64,000 nt of DNA from Sapientia aquatica (GTDB lineage Bacteria; Pseudomonadota; Gammaproteobacteria; Burkholderiales; Burkholderiaceae_D), in assembly GCF_004358105.1 (NCBI RefSeq), contig NZ_SMYL01000007.1:124001-188000 (forward strand), given 5' to 3'. Below the pieces are notes generated by a model. It searched no databases and had not been told where the DNA came from. It worked only from the letters and a program-made list of their open reading frames with translations. A program made the translations under genes and the position numbers. Shown piece by piece: positions 35,553-44,310 of the stretch (position 1 is its first letter; each line of letters starts with the position of its first letter).

Positions 35553-37127
35553 ATGAATCAAACCAAACCACCGTTTCAGGCCTTAGCCTCAACCGCCCCA
35601 CGCATCTTGGTGGTCGATGATGAGGCGCACATCCGTGAATTATTAGAAATTACCTTTATTAAAATGGGGATGGATGTCGATAGCGCCGAGAATTTAGCCC
35701 AAGCGCGGGAGTATTTCGCGCACTATTCTTACTCCTTGGTCTTGACCGATATGCGTTTGCCAGATGGATTGGGTTTGGAATTGGTCGAGGAAGTCGCGCA
35801 AAGCGGCAAAAATACACCGATCGCCGTGATTACGGCATTTGGTAGTACCGATAACGCTGTCGTCGCGCTCAAAGCAGGCGCGTTCGATTATGTGTCGAAA
35901 CCGGTCGCCTTGGACCAATTAAGAAAGCTGGTTAATTCGGCGCTGCAGGTTAGTCAAATTAAAAGCGCATCGGCTCAAATTGCGGTCGTCACGTCCAAGC
36001 TGTTAGGGCAATCGCAAGCCATCCAAGAGTTACGGCAGCAAATCGCCCGATTAGCGCGCAGCATGGCACCGGTTTCTATTTGCGGTGAATCGGGCAGCGG
36101 TAAAGAGCTGGCGGCGCGCGAAATTCATGCACAGAGCGCGCGCGCCAATAAGCCGTTTGTCGCCGTCAACTGTGGCGCCATCCCCGAAGCGCTAATGGAA
36201 GCGGAATTTTTTGGCTACCGCAAAGGCGCGTTCACTGGCGCTACCGAAGAGCGTGACGGTTTTTTTCAAGCAGCTAATGGCGGAACCTTAATGCTAGACG
36301 AAGTGGCGGATTTGCCATTAGCCATGCAGGTCAAATTATTGCGCGCCATTCAAGAGCGCGCGGTACGCAAAATTGGTGCCACAGCCGAGGAAGCGGTGGA
36401 TGTACGCATCATCAGCGCGACCCATCAAAATTTGGAAGAGTGCGTCGCCAATAAACGTTTCCGGCAGGATTTGTATTACCGCTTGAACGTGATTGAGCTT
36501 AAATTGCCGGCTCTGCGCGAACGCTTGGACGACGTGCCGATGTTATCGGCTGGGATTTTGCACCGGCTTTCCGGCAAGCCCGTCGTATTGGCACCCGATG
36601 CGCTTGCTGCACTGCTGGCCTATGATTTTCCTGGGAATGTACGCGAGTTAGAAAATATTCTTGAACGCGCACTGGCGTTTGCTGGTGACGGCGTCGTTGA
36701 GTTGGCCGATTTAGCCTTAAAGCCCTCAAAAACTCCGTCGAGTTCTGCAGCGACCGCCGCTCCGGTCGTCCTAGATTTAGCGCTTGATCCACGCGCTGAG
36801 ATAGTTGAGCCCAACGTTGAGCGCAGCGCGGCCGCGAGTGCTGCACCATCCTCGGCTCCCGCCGCGCCTGATTCTGCTGAAATCAATTCCACGGCCGATT
36901 CCAAAATTGATTCTGGGACCAAGCTACTGCCGACACTGGCGTTTGATGGTTCCGGCGATTTACCGAAATCGTTACCGGCTTATTTGGAGCAGGTTGAGCG
37001 GGAAATTATTTTGCGTGCCTTACAAAAAACCCGCTACAACAAAACTCAAGCGGCGGAATTGCTGGGCGTGAGCTTCCGTCAGTTGCGTTATCAAATTCAA
37101 AAATTAAAAATTGATGAAGCCGAATAG
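35553..37127 (+). CDS. pilR: Sigma-54-dependent response regulator PilR
   Basis: A 524-residue NtrC-type activator. The receiver domain has phospho-acceptor Asp66 in LVLTDMRLPDG. The AAA+ domain has GESGSGKEL and the sigma-54 contact loop GAFTGA near residue 226. A C-terminal Fis-type helix-turn-helix is present (NKTQAAELLGVSFRQLRYQIQK). Between AAA+ and the helix-turn-helix is a long Ala/Pro/Ser-rich linker of roughly 85 residues (about 390-475), longer than in Pseudomonas PilR. The ATG at 35553 sits one nt after the pilS stop. The usual target, pilA, is not in this window. Confidence 0.96.
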   Translation: MNQTKPPFQALASTAPRILVVDDEAHIRELLEITFIKMGMDVDSAENLAQAREYFAHYSYSLVLTDMRLPDGLGLELVEEVAQSGKNTPIAVITAFGSTDNAVVALKAGAFDYVSKPVALDQLRKLVNSALQVSQIKSASAQIAVVTSKLLGQSQAIQELRQQIARLARSMAPVSICGESGSGKELAAREIHAQSARANKPFVAVNCGAIPEALMEAEFFGYRKGAFTGATEERDGFFQAANGGTLMLDEVADLPLAMQVKLLRAIQERAVRKIGATAEEAVDVRIISATHQNLEECVANKRFRQDLYYRLNVIELKLPALRERLDDVPMLSAGILHRLSGKPVVLAPDALAALLAYDFPGNVRELENILERALAFAGDGVVELADLALKPSKTPSSSAATAAPVVLDLALDPRAEIVEPNVERSAAASAAPSSAPAAPDSAEINSTADSKIDSGTKLLPTLAFDGSGDLPKSLPAYLEQVEREIILRALQKTRYNKTQAAELLGVSFRQLRYQIQKLKIDEAE

Positions 37128-37145
37128 CCTAGTTTGCCGCGTTCT

Positions 37146-37775
37146 ATGACCAACTCTTTACATCCCACTATTTCTTCCATTGCCAACGGCTGGCTGGCGT
37201 CCGCTCAGCGGCAAGATTCGCCGAATTTTGATGCTCGCCCAGTCGATTGTGTGCCGGATTTGCTGGTAATTCACGCGATTAGTTTACCTTTGGGCGTGTT
37301 CTCGAATGCGATGCCGGCTCCGTCTTATGTAGAGCAATTATTTTTAAACACCATCGACACTGCCGCGCATAGCGAGTTTGCCTCACTGGCTGGACTGACT
37401 GTCTCAGCCCATTTTTTCATCCGACGCGATGGCAGTTTGGTGCAGTTTGTGAGCGCAGACGAGCGCGCTTGGCATGCTGGCGTGTCGCAATTTGCGGGGC
37501 GCGAACGCTGCAATGATTTTTCGATAGGGATTGAGCTTGAAGGCTCTGATTTTGTGCCTTTTGAACAGCAGCAGTACGACACCTTGAGTTCACTTACCGC
37601 TGCTTTAGTGAGTCACTATCCGATTCGAAATATTGTTGGACACCAAGATATTGCCCCGACCCGAAAGACCGATCCCGGTCCATTTTTTGATTGGTTCAAG
37701 TATCAACTTTCCCTCCAAAACTCCTTCCCGTTAGTGCTTGCTAACGCTGCGCTACGCTTTCGCGCTACTAGTTAA
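37146..37775 (+). CDS. ampD: 1,6-anhydro-N-acetylmuramyl-L-alanine amidase AmpD
   Basis: A 209-residue cytoplasmic zinc amidase for recycling of cell-wall fragments. The metal ligands are visible as His in LLVIHAISLPLG, His in NIVGHQDIAP and Asp in RKTDPGPFFDW. AHFFIRRDGSLVQFV and AWHAGVS are conserved. Loss of AmpD commonly derepresses AmpC in other species. The start is ATG 37146. It ends the pilS-pilR run, and 459 bp follow before nrdA. Confidence 0.95.
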   Translation: MTNSLHPTISSIANGWLASAQRQDSPNFDARPVDCVPDLLVIHAISLPLGVFSNAMPAPSYVEQLFLNTIDTAAHSEFASLAGLTVSAHFFIRRDGSLVQFVSADERAWHAGVSQFAGRERCNDFSIGIELEGSDFVPFEQQQYDTLSSLTAALVSHYPIRNIVGHQDIAPTRKTDPGPFFDWFKYQLSLQNSFPLVLANAALRFRATS

Positions 37776-37838
37776 AAAAGTCAATTCCCGGTTCACAGAA
37801 ATTGCAAATTTTCTGCAACAGTATTTTAAAAAAATCAG

Positions 37839-37867
37839 TTGCATTGTCGAATACAGAGCACTAGAAT
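37839..37867 (+). promoter_or_regulatory. Candidate nrdA promoter P1 overlapping an NrdR box
   Basis: TTGCAT (37839-37844), 17 nt of spacer, and TAGAAT (37862-37867). The -10 box lies inside the first NrdR box, the arrangement expected for direct repression. Confidence 0.5.
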
Positions 37868-37904
37868 TAGTCGAAATTATGAATCGACTCACTAGATATA
37901 GTGT
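37859..37904 (+). promoter_or_regulatory. Tandem NrdR boxes upstream of nrdA
   Basis: Box 1 is CACTAGAATTAGTCG (37859-37873) and box 2 CACTAGATATAGTGT (37890-37904). The second closely fits the NrdR consensus ACACTATATATAGTGT. The two start 31 bp apart, about three helical turns, the standard spacing of NrdR box pairs. NrdR is an ATP-cone zinc-ribbon repressor that senses ATP/dATP. The nrdR gene is not in this window. Confidence 0.8.
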
Positions 37905-37915
37905 TTTTTGATCGG

Positions 37916-37944
37916 TTGTCCGGCAACTGATTAATTACTATAAA
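37916..37944 (+). promoter_or_regulatory. Candidate nrdA promoter P2
   Basis: TTGTCC (37916-37921), 17-nt spacer, and TATAAA (37939-37944), just downstream of the second NrdR box. Transcription would start near 37951, leaving about 285 nt of leader. Confidence 0.45.
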
Positions 37945-38234
37945 ACGGGAAGATCTGGCGAGATTAAGCATAATTTGTCAATGTAATTTGTTGGGTCGTA
38001 GTGAAATCCCTAGTGGTGATTTGGTGGCTAATTGGGTTGATGTGTTGGTAGATATTTGAGTGGATAGTCGAACCAGATATTAGCCAGTGAATTAAACCAA
38101 ACACGCCGCCCATGTCCCAACAACGTTGATTAAGTCCGAGTTCCGAGTAACACCGTATTTCCAAAAAATTAATTATAAAATCGAATGGCACATTACCGAA
38201 TGTGCCGTTTTTCATCACTGTCTCTGGAGGCTAA

Positions 38235-41156
38235 ATGCACTCTTCAATTGAAATTCCAACTTCGTCATCATCCCATCCAACACAGAGCACTCCTGTTGGA
38301 ATTAACCCTTTAGAGCCAAATAACTCCTTCGCTGAATATCGCATCATTCGTCGTAATGGCGCCGTGGTCAGCTTCGAGCCGTCCAAGATCGCCATTGCGA
38401 TGACCAAAGCATTTTTGGCTGTTGGCGGCGGACAAGGCGCTGCATCCGCGCGCGTGCGCGAGTTGGTTGAGCAATTAACCTCAGCGGCGGTGTCAGCTTT
38501 GATGCGACGTCAACCAAATGGCGGCACCTTCCATATTGAAGACGTACAAGATCAAGTTGAATTAGCGTTGATGCGTTCCGGCGAACACGATGTGGCACGT
38601 GCTTATGTGCTGTACCGTTTTAAACGCATGGAAGAGCGCCGCGTTCAACAAGAAACTAGTCATCCGGCCGAACATTCAGAGCACCAATTGCAAGTCTTAG
38701 TCGATGGTAAGAGCCAGCCATTAGACGTGCAACAAGTGCGTAACCTGATCAACGCCGCTTGCGTGGGTCTGACAAACTTAGTCGATTCCGAAGCGATTCT
38801 GGCTGAGACATTAAAAAATCTGTACCACAACGTGCCGGTAGAAGAACTGTATAAGTCTGCTATTTTGGCCGCCCGCGCCATGATGGAAAAAGAACCGGCT
38901 TACACGCAAGTGACTGCCCGTTTGTTGTTACACACAATTCGTCGCGAAGTCTTCGGTCAAGAAGTTTCCCAACAAAACGCCGCTGCCCGTTATGTAACGT
39001 ATTTCCCAGAATTCATTCAAAAAGGTATTAAGGCTGAATTGTTGGATGCGCGTTTAGCTGAATACGATTTGGCTAAATTAGCGCAAGCCTTGGTTGCTGA
39101 TCGTGATTTGCAATTCGGTTATTTGGGTTTGCAAACTTTGTACGATCGCTATTTCTTGCACATCGAAGGCAGCCATATCGAATTGCCGCAAGTCTTCTTC
39201 ATGCGCGTAGCCATGGGCTTGGCTTTGAACGAAGCCGATCGCACCGGTCGCGCTATTGAGTTCTACAACTTGTTGTCCAGGTTCGATTTCATGAGCTCAA
39301 CACCAACCCTGTTCAACTCAGGTACTTTGCGTTCCCAATTGTCGTCTTGCTATTTGACGACCGTGTCCGATGACTTGGAAGGCATCTACGAAGCGATCAA
39401 AGAAAACGCATTGCTGGCTAAATACGCTGGTGGTTTGGGTAACGACTGGACGCCAGTGCGTTCCTTAGGCGCCCACATCAAAGGCACTAACGGTAAATCA
39501 CAAGGCGTGGTGCCGTTCTTAAAAGTAGTCAATGACACAGCGGTAGCGGTCAATCAAGGTGGTAAACGTAAAGGTGCCGTTTGTGCTTACCTCGAAACCT
39601 GGCACATGGACGTGGAAGAATTCTTGGAATTGCGTAAAAACACCGGTGACGATCGCCGTCGTACGCATGACATGAACACTTCTAACTGGATTCCAGACCT
39701 GTTTATGAAGCGCGTGATGGAGAAAGGCGAATGGACTTTGTTCTCGCCATCCGACGTTCCTGATCTGCACGAAAAATTCGGTCGCGCATTTGAAACCGCG
39801 TACCTAGGCTACGAAGCCAAAGCAGCCCGCGGCGAAATCAAAATCTTTAAAAAAGTACAAGCCTTAGACTTGTGGCGCAAGATGTTGTCGATGTTGTTTG
39901 AAACTGGCCATCCTTGGATTACCTTCAAAGACCCATGCAACATTCGCTCACCGCAGCAACACGTCGGCGTGGTTCACTCGTCTAACTTGTGTACTGAAAT
40001 CACGTTAAATACCAATGACTCTGAAATCGCGGTATGTAATTTAGGCTCAGTCAATTTGCCAGCCCACATGAAAGATGGCAAATTGGATCACGTTAAATTG
40101 CAAAAAACAGTACGCACAGCGATGCGCATGTTGGATAACGTGATCGACATTAACTACTACGCCGTGAAAAAAGCGCGTGATTCGAACTTGAAACACCGTC
40201 CAGTCGGCATGGGTATCATGGGTTTTCAAGATTGCTTACACATGATTCGCACATCGTATGCGTCTAAAGAAGCCGTTCAATTTGCCGATACGTCGATGGA
40301 AGCGGTGTGCTACTACGCGTATTTAGCGTCCACTGAGTTGGCCGAAGAACGTGGTACTTACTCAAGCTATCGCGGTTCATTGTGGGATCGCGGCATCCTG
40401 CCGCAAGACTCCTTGAAACTGTTGGCCGAAGAACGCGGCGGTTATTTGGATGTCGATACGACCGAAACAATGGACTGGAGCATTGTCCGTAATCGTATCA
40501 AGCAATTTGGTATGCGTAACTCCAACTGCGTGGCAATTGCACCGACTGCGACCATTTCTAACATTATTAATGTGTCAGCTTGTATCGAACCGACTTACCA
40601 AAACTTGTATGTTAAATCGAACTTGTCCGGCGAATTCACCGAAATCAACGAATACCTAGTACGTGATTTGAAAGCTCGCGGCATGTGGGATGAAGTCATG
40701 ATCTCGGATTTGAAATACTTCGACGGTAGCTTGGCGAAGATCGATCGTATCCCAGCCGACTTGCGTGAACTCTACGCGACCGCCTTCGAAGTGGACACGA
40801 TGTGGATCATCGAAGCGGCATCACGCCGTCAAAAATGGATCGACCAAGCGCAATCGTTAAACATCTACATGGCTGGCGCGTCCGGTAAGAAATTGGATGA
40901 AACCTACAAAGCCGCTTGGTTGCGTGGTTTGAAAACAACTTACTACCTGCGTACCATCGGTGCGACCCACACTGAAAAATCAACCACCAAAACCGGTGCA
41001 TTGAACGCCGTGGCGGTGGACGGCGCGCAAGGTTCGATGATGAGTTCGGCTGGCCCAGCCACTAACGGTGCGGCAGCAGCTCCTGAAACCGACGGTCCAG
41101 CATGTATGTTGCGTCCAGGCGATGCCGGCTTTGAAGAATGCGAAGCCTGTCAATAA
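38235..41156 (+). CDS. nrdA: Class Ia ribonucleoside-diphosphate reductase, large subunit
   Basis: A 973-residue alpha subunit. Residues about 30-130 form an ATP-cone regulatory domain (RIIRRNGAVVSFEPSKIAIA, ending near YRFKRMEERR). Catalytic landmarks are the substrate-site cysteine in SQLSSCYLTTVSDD, the thiyl-radical site SNLCTEITLNT and its redox partner in AVCNLGSVNLP, and the C-terminal dithiol ECEACQ. The long Ala/Gly-rich stretch before the tail is a flexible arm. It makes deoxynucleotides with NrdB. The low overall codon bias toward frequent codons suggests strong expression. nrdB starts 141 nt downstream. Confidence 0.98.
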   Translation: MHSSIEIPTSSSSHPTQSTPVGINPLEPNNSFAEYRIIRRNGAVVSFEPSKIAIAMTKAFLAVGGGQGAASARVRELVEQLTSAAVSALMRRQPNGGTFHIEDVQDQVELALMRSGEHDVARAYVLYRFKRMEERRVQQETSHPAEHSEHQLQVLVDGKSQPLDVQQVRNLINAACVGLTNLVDSEAILAETLKNLYHNVPVEELYKSAILAARAMMEKEPAYTQVTARLLLHTIRREVFGQEVSQQNAAARYVTYFPEFIQKGIKAELLDARLAEYDLAKLAQALVADRDLQFGYLGLQTLYDRYFLHIEGSHIELPQVFFMRVAMGLALNEADRTGRAIEFYNLLSRFDFMSSTPTLFNSGTLRSQLSSCYLTTVSDDLEGIYEAIKENALLAKYAGGLGNDWTPVRSLGAHIKGTNGKSQGVVPFLKVVNDTAVAVNQGGKRKGAVCAYLETWHMDVEEFLELRKNTGDDRRRTHDMNTSNWIPDLFMKRVMEKGEWTLFSPSDVPDLHEKFGRAFETAYLGYEAKAARGEIKIFKKVQALDLWRKMLSMLFETGHPWITFKDPCNIRSPQQHVGVVHSSNLCTEITLNTNDSEIAVCNLGSVNLPAHMKDGKLDHVKLQKTVRTAMRMLDNVIDINYYAVKKARDSNLKHRPVGMGIMGFQDCLHMIRTSYASKEAVQFADTSMEAVCYYAYLASTELAEERGTYSSYRGSLWDRGILPQDSLKLLAEERGGYLDVDTTETMDWSIVRNRIKQFGMRNSNCVAIAPTATISNIINVSACIEPTYQNLYVKSNLSGEFTEINEYLVRDLKARGMWDEVMISDLKYFDGSLAKIDRIPADLRELYATAFEVDTMWIIEAASRRQKWIDQAQSLNIYMAGASGKKLDETYKAAWLRGLKTTYYLRTIGATHTEKSTTKTGALNAVAVDGAQGSMMSSAGPATNGAAAAPETDGPACMLRPGDAGFEECEACQ

Positions 41157-41171
41157 ATTAGTAGTCAGTAA

Positions 41172-41211
41172 GCTGAGACGGGATAACGAGTGCGTTCTAT
41201 CTTGTCTCAGC
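41172..41211 (+). repeat. Intercistronic hairpin between nrdA and nrdB
   Basis: GCTGAGAC (41172-41179) and GTCTCAGC (41204-41211) are perfect 8-bp inverted repeats; GATA/TATC inside can extend the stem. It lies 15 nt after the nrdA stop with no T-run, so it may set mRNA stability or the nrdA:nrdB ratio. Confidence 0.5.
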
Positions 41212-41228
41212 CCAGCGCTTAAATGTCT

Positions 41229-41250
41229 CACCAATTAATCACCAATTAAT
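41229..41250 (+). repeat. Tandem 11-bp repeat before nrdB
   Basis: CACCAATTAAT occurs twice head-to-tail (41229-41239, 41240-41250), followed by a degenerate third unit TACCAACTTAAT. It lies 40-70 nt before the nrdB start. Confidence 0.6.
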
Positions 41251-41297
41251 TACCAACTTAATAAATAAGCTGGTCAGTATCAAACAAAGGAATGAAC

Positions 41298-42488
41298 ATG
41301 CTCTCTTGGGATGATGAAGTAACTAGCGCCGCGCCAGCACCAGTGCGCGCAACGCCACCCGCCGTATCGATTCCACCTAGCCCAGTACCCGCCATGCGCG
41401 CTCCTGAGCAGGTATTTGCGCCGCCAGTGGCACCAAGCGCCGAACAGCCAGTCGCTGAAGAACAACTCGCTCGCCGCGTCAATGCGGCTGACAAGCGCAT
41501 CATTAACGGCACTACCGACGTGAATCAGTTAGTGCCGTTCAAGTACAAATGGGCGTGGGACAAATACTTGGCCGGTTGCGCCAATCACTGGATGCCGCAA
41601 GAAATTAATATGCAGCGCGATATCGAGCTGTGGAAGAATCCAAACGGTTTGACTCCGGACGAACGCCGCTTGGTCATGCGTAATTTGGGTTTTTTTGTTA
41701 CCGCCGATTCGCTGGCAGCTAACAATATCGTCTTGGGTACCTACCGCCACATCACCGCACCAGAATGCCGCCAATACTTATTACGTCAAGCGTTCGAAGA
41801 AGCGATTCACACCCACGCTTACCAATATATTGTTGAATCCTTAGGTTTGGATGAAGCCGAAGTCTTTAACGCCTACCACGAAGTCGCCTCGATTCGTGAC
41901 AAGGACGAGTTCCTGATTCCGTTCATTGACGCGCTGACCAATCCTGAATTCAAAACCGGCACGCCAGAGACCGATCAAACGCTGCTCAAGTCGTTAATCG
42001 TGTTTGCCTGCTTGATGGAAGGTCTGTTCTTCTACGTTGGTTTCACCCAAATTTTGGCGTTAGGTCGTCAAAATAAGATGATGGGCGCGGCAGAACAATA
42101 CCAATACATCTTGCGCGATGAATCCATGCACTGCAATTTCGGTATCGATTTGATCAACACGATCAAGATGGAAAATCCGCATTTGTGGACTGCTGAATTC
42201 CGCGAAGAGATCAAAGCGTTGTTTTTACACGCCGTTGAGTTGGAGTACCGCTACGCCGAAGACACCATGCCACGCGGTGTACTCGGTTTGAATGCCCCAA
42301 TGTTCAAAGGCTACTTGCGCTTTATCGCTAATCGTCGCGCGCAACAGATCGGATTGGAAGCATTATTCCCGAACGAAGAAAATCCATTCCCATGGATGAG
42401 CGAAATGATTGATCTGAAAAAAGAGCGTAACTTCTTCGAGACACGCGTCATCGAATATCAAACTGGCGGCGCGTTGAGTTGGGAATAA
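41298..42488 (+). CDS. nrdB: Class Ia ribonucleoside-diphosphate reductase, small subunit
   Basis: A 396-residue ferritin-like beta subunit that houses the diiron-tyrosyl radical. [12 protein letters not shown] supplies Glu and His iron ligands and the radical tyrosine (E-x2-H-x3-Y), and DESMHCNFG supplies the second Glu/His pair. The N-terminal 60 residues are Ala/Pro-rich and not part of the fold. AAAGGA ends at 41291, which is six nt before ATG 41298 but touches the alternative ATG at 41292, so 41298 is preferred. It pairs with nrdA upstream. Confidence 0.97.
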   Translation: MLSWDDEVTSAAPAPVRATPPAVSIPPSPVPAMRAPEQVFAPPVAPSAEQPVAEEQLARRVNAADKRIINGTTDVNQLVPFKYKWAWDKYLAGCANHWMPQEINMQRDIELWKNPNGLTPDERRLVMRNLGFFVTADSLAANNIVLGTYRHITAPECRQYLLRQAFEEAIHTHAYQYIVESLGLDEAEVFNAYHEVASIRDKDEFLIPFIDALTNPEFKTGTPETDQTLLKSLIVFACLMEGLFFYVGFTQILALGRQNKMMGAAEQYQYILRDESMHCNFGIDLINTIKMENPHLWTAEFREEIKALFLHAVELEYRYAEDTMPRGVLGLNAPMFKGYLRFIANRRAQQIGLEALFPNEENPFPWMSEMIDLKKERNFFETRVIEYQTGGALSWE

Positions 42489-43243
42489 ATTGGATTTGAC
42501 TTCGCGTTGAAGTGGATTAAACTTCACGCGATTTCAAAACTAATCAGCAGAATTTTTTTGAGTGGCGATTTTTTTGAGCGCGAAAACGTTTTAAAAAAGC
42601 GTCAAAAAAAAGCAGCGCGAATATTTTTTTTCTGTTTTTTCAAAAAAAATCATCACATTCTTAAAAAAAAGTTTTACTATTCGGAAATTGCAGCGTATTT
42701 TGATAGATATAAAAATCGGATTCAAAAATACGCTGCAAAAAAAAGCACCGAACAAAAAGGGATTAGAAGTAAAAAGTAAGTTGGGAAGACGACAGTCAAA
42801 ATAAAAATAACAAAGAAACTGGACAAGCAAGCGAGGCCATCATAAACAACAATGAACATACAAATCTCAATTTTAGAATTTGCCGCCCTGCCTAATTAAT
42901 AGGCATAGCGGCTTTTTGCTTTGTTCATTCGGTTTGTTTTACAAATACTTTCCTACATGAGTCCGATGACTGATGTAGGGCGATTCTGACAGTAGTCGGC
43001 AAATTCCGGAGCAAATGCTTGCTCGCGATCGATATCTGCTGGCAGAAAAGCCGAAGTGTCAAACTGCATAGAGAAACCTTGGCAGCAGTTTGGCAGGTGC
43101 CCAATTCATTAGCGTATACGCAGCACGGGTTTGCGCCGATGAATAATCCGCTTTAATCATTGCTTTTTAGAAGTGCGTGATGGCTAAAACGGGTTTTAAT
43201 CTTGTGTATGTGTTTCTTTCCAACTTTAAGTGAAGGACAAAAA
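42489..43243. other. 755-bp AT-rich spacer between nrdB and the histone gene
   Basis: No supported gene. From about 42545 to 42790 it is dominated by A- and T-runs of 4-9 bases, likely bent DNA; a 90-codon Lys/Phe-rich frame there (42507-42779) is explained by the base composition. A clear terminator follows at 42882-42917. A CCTACAT/ATGTAGG inverted repeat lies at 42952-42979. The last 60 bp carry the H1-like gene leader with AAGGA. Confidence 0.65.
42882..42917 (+). terminator. Intrinsic terminator 390 nt after nrdB
   Basis: GCCGC (42882-42886) with GCGGC (42908-42912) and TGCCTA with TAGGCA make a two-part stem with a CC/TA internal loop, followed by TTTTT. It is the only convincing terminator downstream of nrdB. 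A long 3' UTR or a separate small RNA could end here. Confidence 0.7.
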
Positions 43244-44080
43244 ATGTCTACAGCATCTAAACCAGCAAAGAAAGCAGCCGCTCCTAAAAAAGCCGCCGCT
43301 CCTAAAAAACCAGTAGCAGCTAAAGCCGCCGCTAAACCAGTTGTTAAAGCCGCCGCTAAACCAGCAGCTAAACCAGCAGCGAAAAAAGTAGCCGCTAAAC
43401 CAGCAGCAAAAGCAGCTGTTAAAAAAGTAGCCGCTAAGCCAGCCGCAAAAGCAGCAGCTAAGCCAGCAGCTAAACCAGCAGCGAAAAAAGTAGCAGCTAA
43501 ACCAGCAGCAAAAGCAGCTGTTAAAAAAGTAGCCGCTAAGCCAGCAGCGAAAAAAGTAGCCGCTAAGCCAGCAGCAAAAGCAGCTGTTAAAAAAGTAGCC
43601 GCTAAACCAGCAGCGAAAAAAGCCGCCGCTAAGCCAGCAGCAAAAGCAGCTGTTAAAAAAGTAGCCGCTAAGCCAGCAGCGAAAAAAGCAGCAGCTAAGC
43701 CAGCAGCAAAAGCAGCTGTTAAAAAAGTAGCCGCTAAACCAGCAGCGAAAAAAGCCGCCGCTAAGCCAGCAGCAAAAAAAGCAGCAGCTAAGCCAGCAGC
43801 GAAAGTAGCCGCTAAACCAGCAGCGAAAAAAGCAGCCGCTAAACCAGCCGCAAAAAAAGCAGCAGCTAAGCCAGCAGCGAAAGCAGCAGCTAAGCCAGCA
43901 GCGAAAGCAGCAGCTAAGCCAGCAGCGAAAGCAGCCGCTAAACCAGCCGCGAAGAAACCAGCCGCAAAAAAAGCGGCGGCTAAGCCAGCCGCAAAACCGG
44001 CCGAAGCTAAAGAAGCTAACAGCGTGATTGCCCCAACAGCAGCTTGGCCATTCCCGACAGCGACTCCACGCCCACAATAA
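43244..44080 (+). CDS. Histone H1-like Lys/Ala-rich DNA-binding protein
   Basis: A 278-residue protein made almost entirely of Ala, Lys, Pro and Val in KPAAKKAAA and KKVAAKPAA units, resembling the C-terminal tail of eukaryotic H1 and bacterial H1-like proteins. A 22-residue unit repeats perfectly in phase in the middle. The C-terminus departs from this pattern (NSVIAPTAAWPFPTATPRP); the AWPFPT motif is shared by relatives in betaproteobacteria. The ATG at 43244 has AAGGA six nt upstream. It should coat and compact DNA through charge. The repeat number probably varies between strains. Confidence 0.88.
   Translation: MSTASKPAKKAAAPKKAAAPKKPVAAKAAAKPVVKAAAKPAAKPAAKKVAAKPAAKAAVKKVAAKPAAKAAAKPAAKPAAKKVAAKPAAKAAVKKVAAKPAAKKVAAKPAAKAAVKKVAAKPAAKKAAAKPAAKAAVKKVAAKPAAKKAAAKPAAKAAVKKVAAKPAAKKAAAKPAAKKAAAKPAAKVAAKPAAKKAAAKPAAKKAAAKPAAKAAAKPAAKAAAKPAAKAAAKPAAKKPAAKKAAAKPAAKPAEAKEANSVIAPTAAWPFPTATPRPQ
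43517..43780 (+). repeat. 66-bp tandem repeat inside the H1-like gene
   Basis: The segment GCTGTTAAAAAAGTAGCCGC recurs at 43517, 43583, 43649 and 43715, exactly 66 bp apart (22 codons). An earlier copy near 43415 is 102 bp away and out of phase with the array. Flanking sequence in each period is nearly identical, with only synonymous or Val/Ala changes. Confidence 0.85.
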
Positions 44081-44117
44081 GCGTTTAGTTGATGTCGCCT
44101 GATTTAGGTCAGGACGC

Positions 44118-44153
44118 AAACCTGCTATGTAGCGATGCATAGCAGGTTTTTTT
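44118..44153 (+). terminator. Strong terminator of the H1-like gene
   Basis: AAACCTGCTATG (44118-44129) and CATAGCAGGTTT (44138-44149) form a perfect 12-bp stem with an 8-nt loop, followed by a run of Ts to 44153. Confidence 0.92.
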
Positions 44154-44310
44154 ACGCCCTAATCGAGACCAGCGGTGGCCACAGACACCATGAATCGCCT
44201 CGACATAAATTGTTCTGAAGGCCGTTAAAAATGGCATCTACTCGTTATACTACCGACTTCGTTTGTGCTATTTGCCGCAAGCTCATGTGATATTGCCCAA
44301 GGAGTTAATT

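Larger units (their letters stand above)
37776..38234. other. nrdA upstream region with NrdR boxes and long leader
   Basis: No coding feature in 459 bp. It holds two candidate promoters, two NrdR boxes (37859-37904), and a leader of about 285-360 nt. Upstream of the ATG is the Shine-Dalgarno CTGGAGG. No known riboswitch was recognised. Confidence 0.65.

Noticed and set aside
42507-42779. 90-codon Lys/Phe-rich frame after nrdB
   Set aside because: Explained by long A and T runs; no ribosome binding site, no stable amino-acid pattern beyond AAA and TTT codons.
42950-42990. Hammerhead ribozyme
   Set aside because: A CTGATG string next to a stem suggested it, but the required CTGANGA and GAAA core are absent.
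43226-44140. 304-codon minus-strand frame rich in Cys, Trp and Ser
   Set aside because: It is the reverse shadow of the repetitive H1-like gene, whose start, ribosome binding site and terminator are all on the plus strand.
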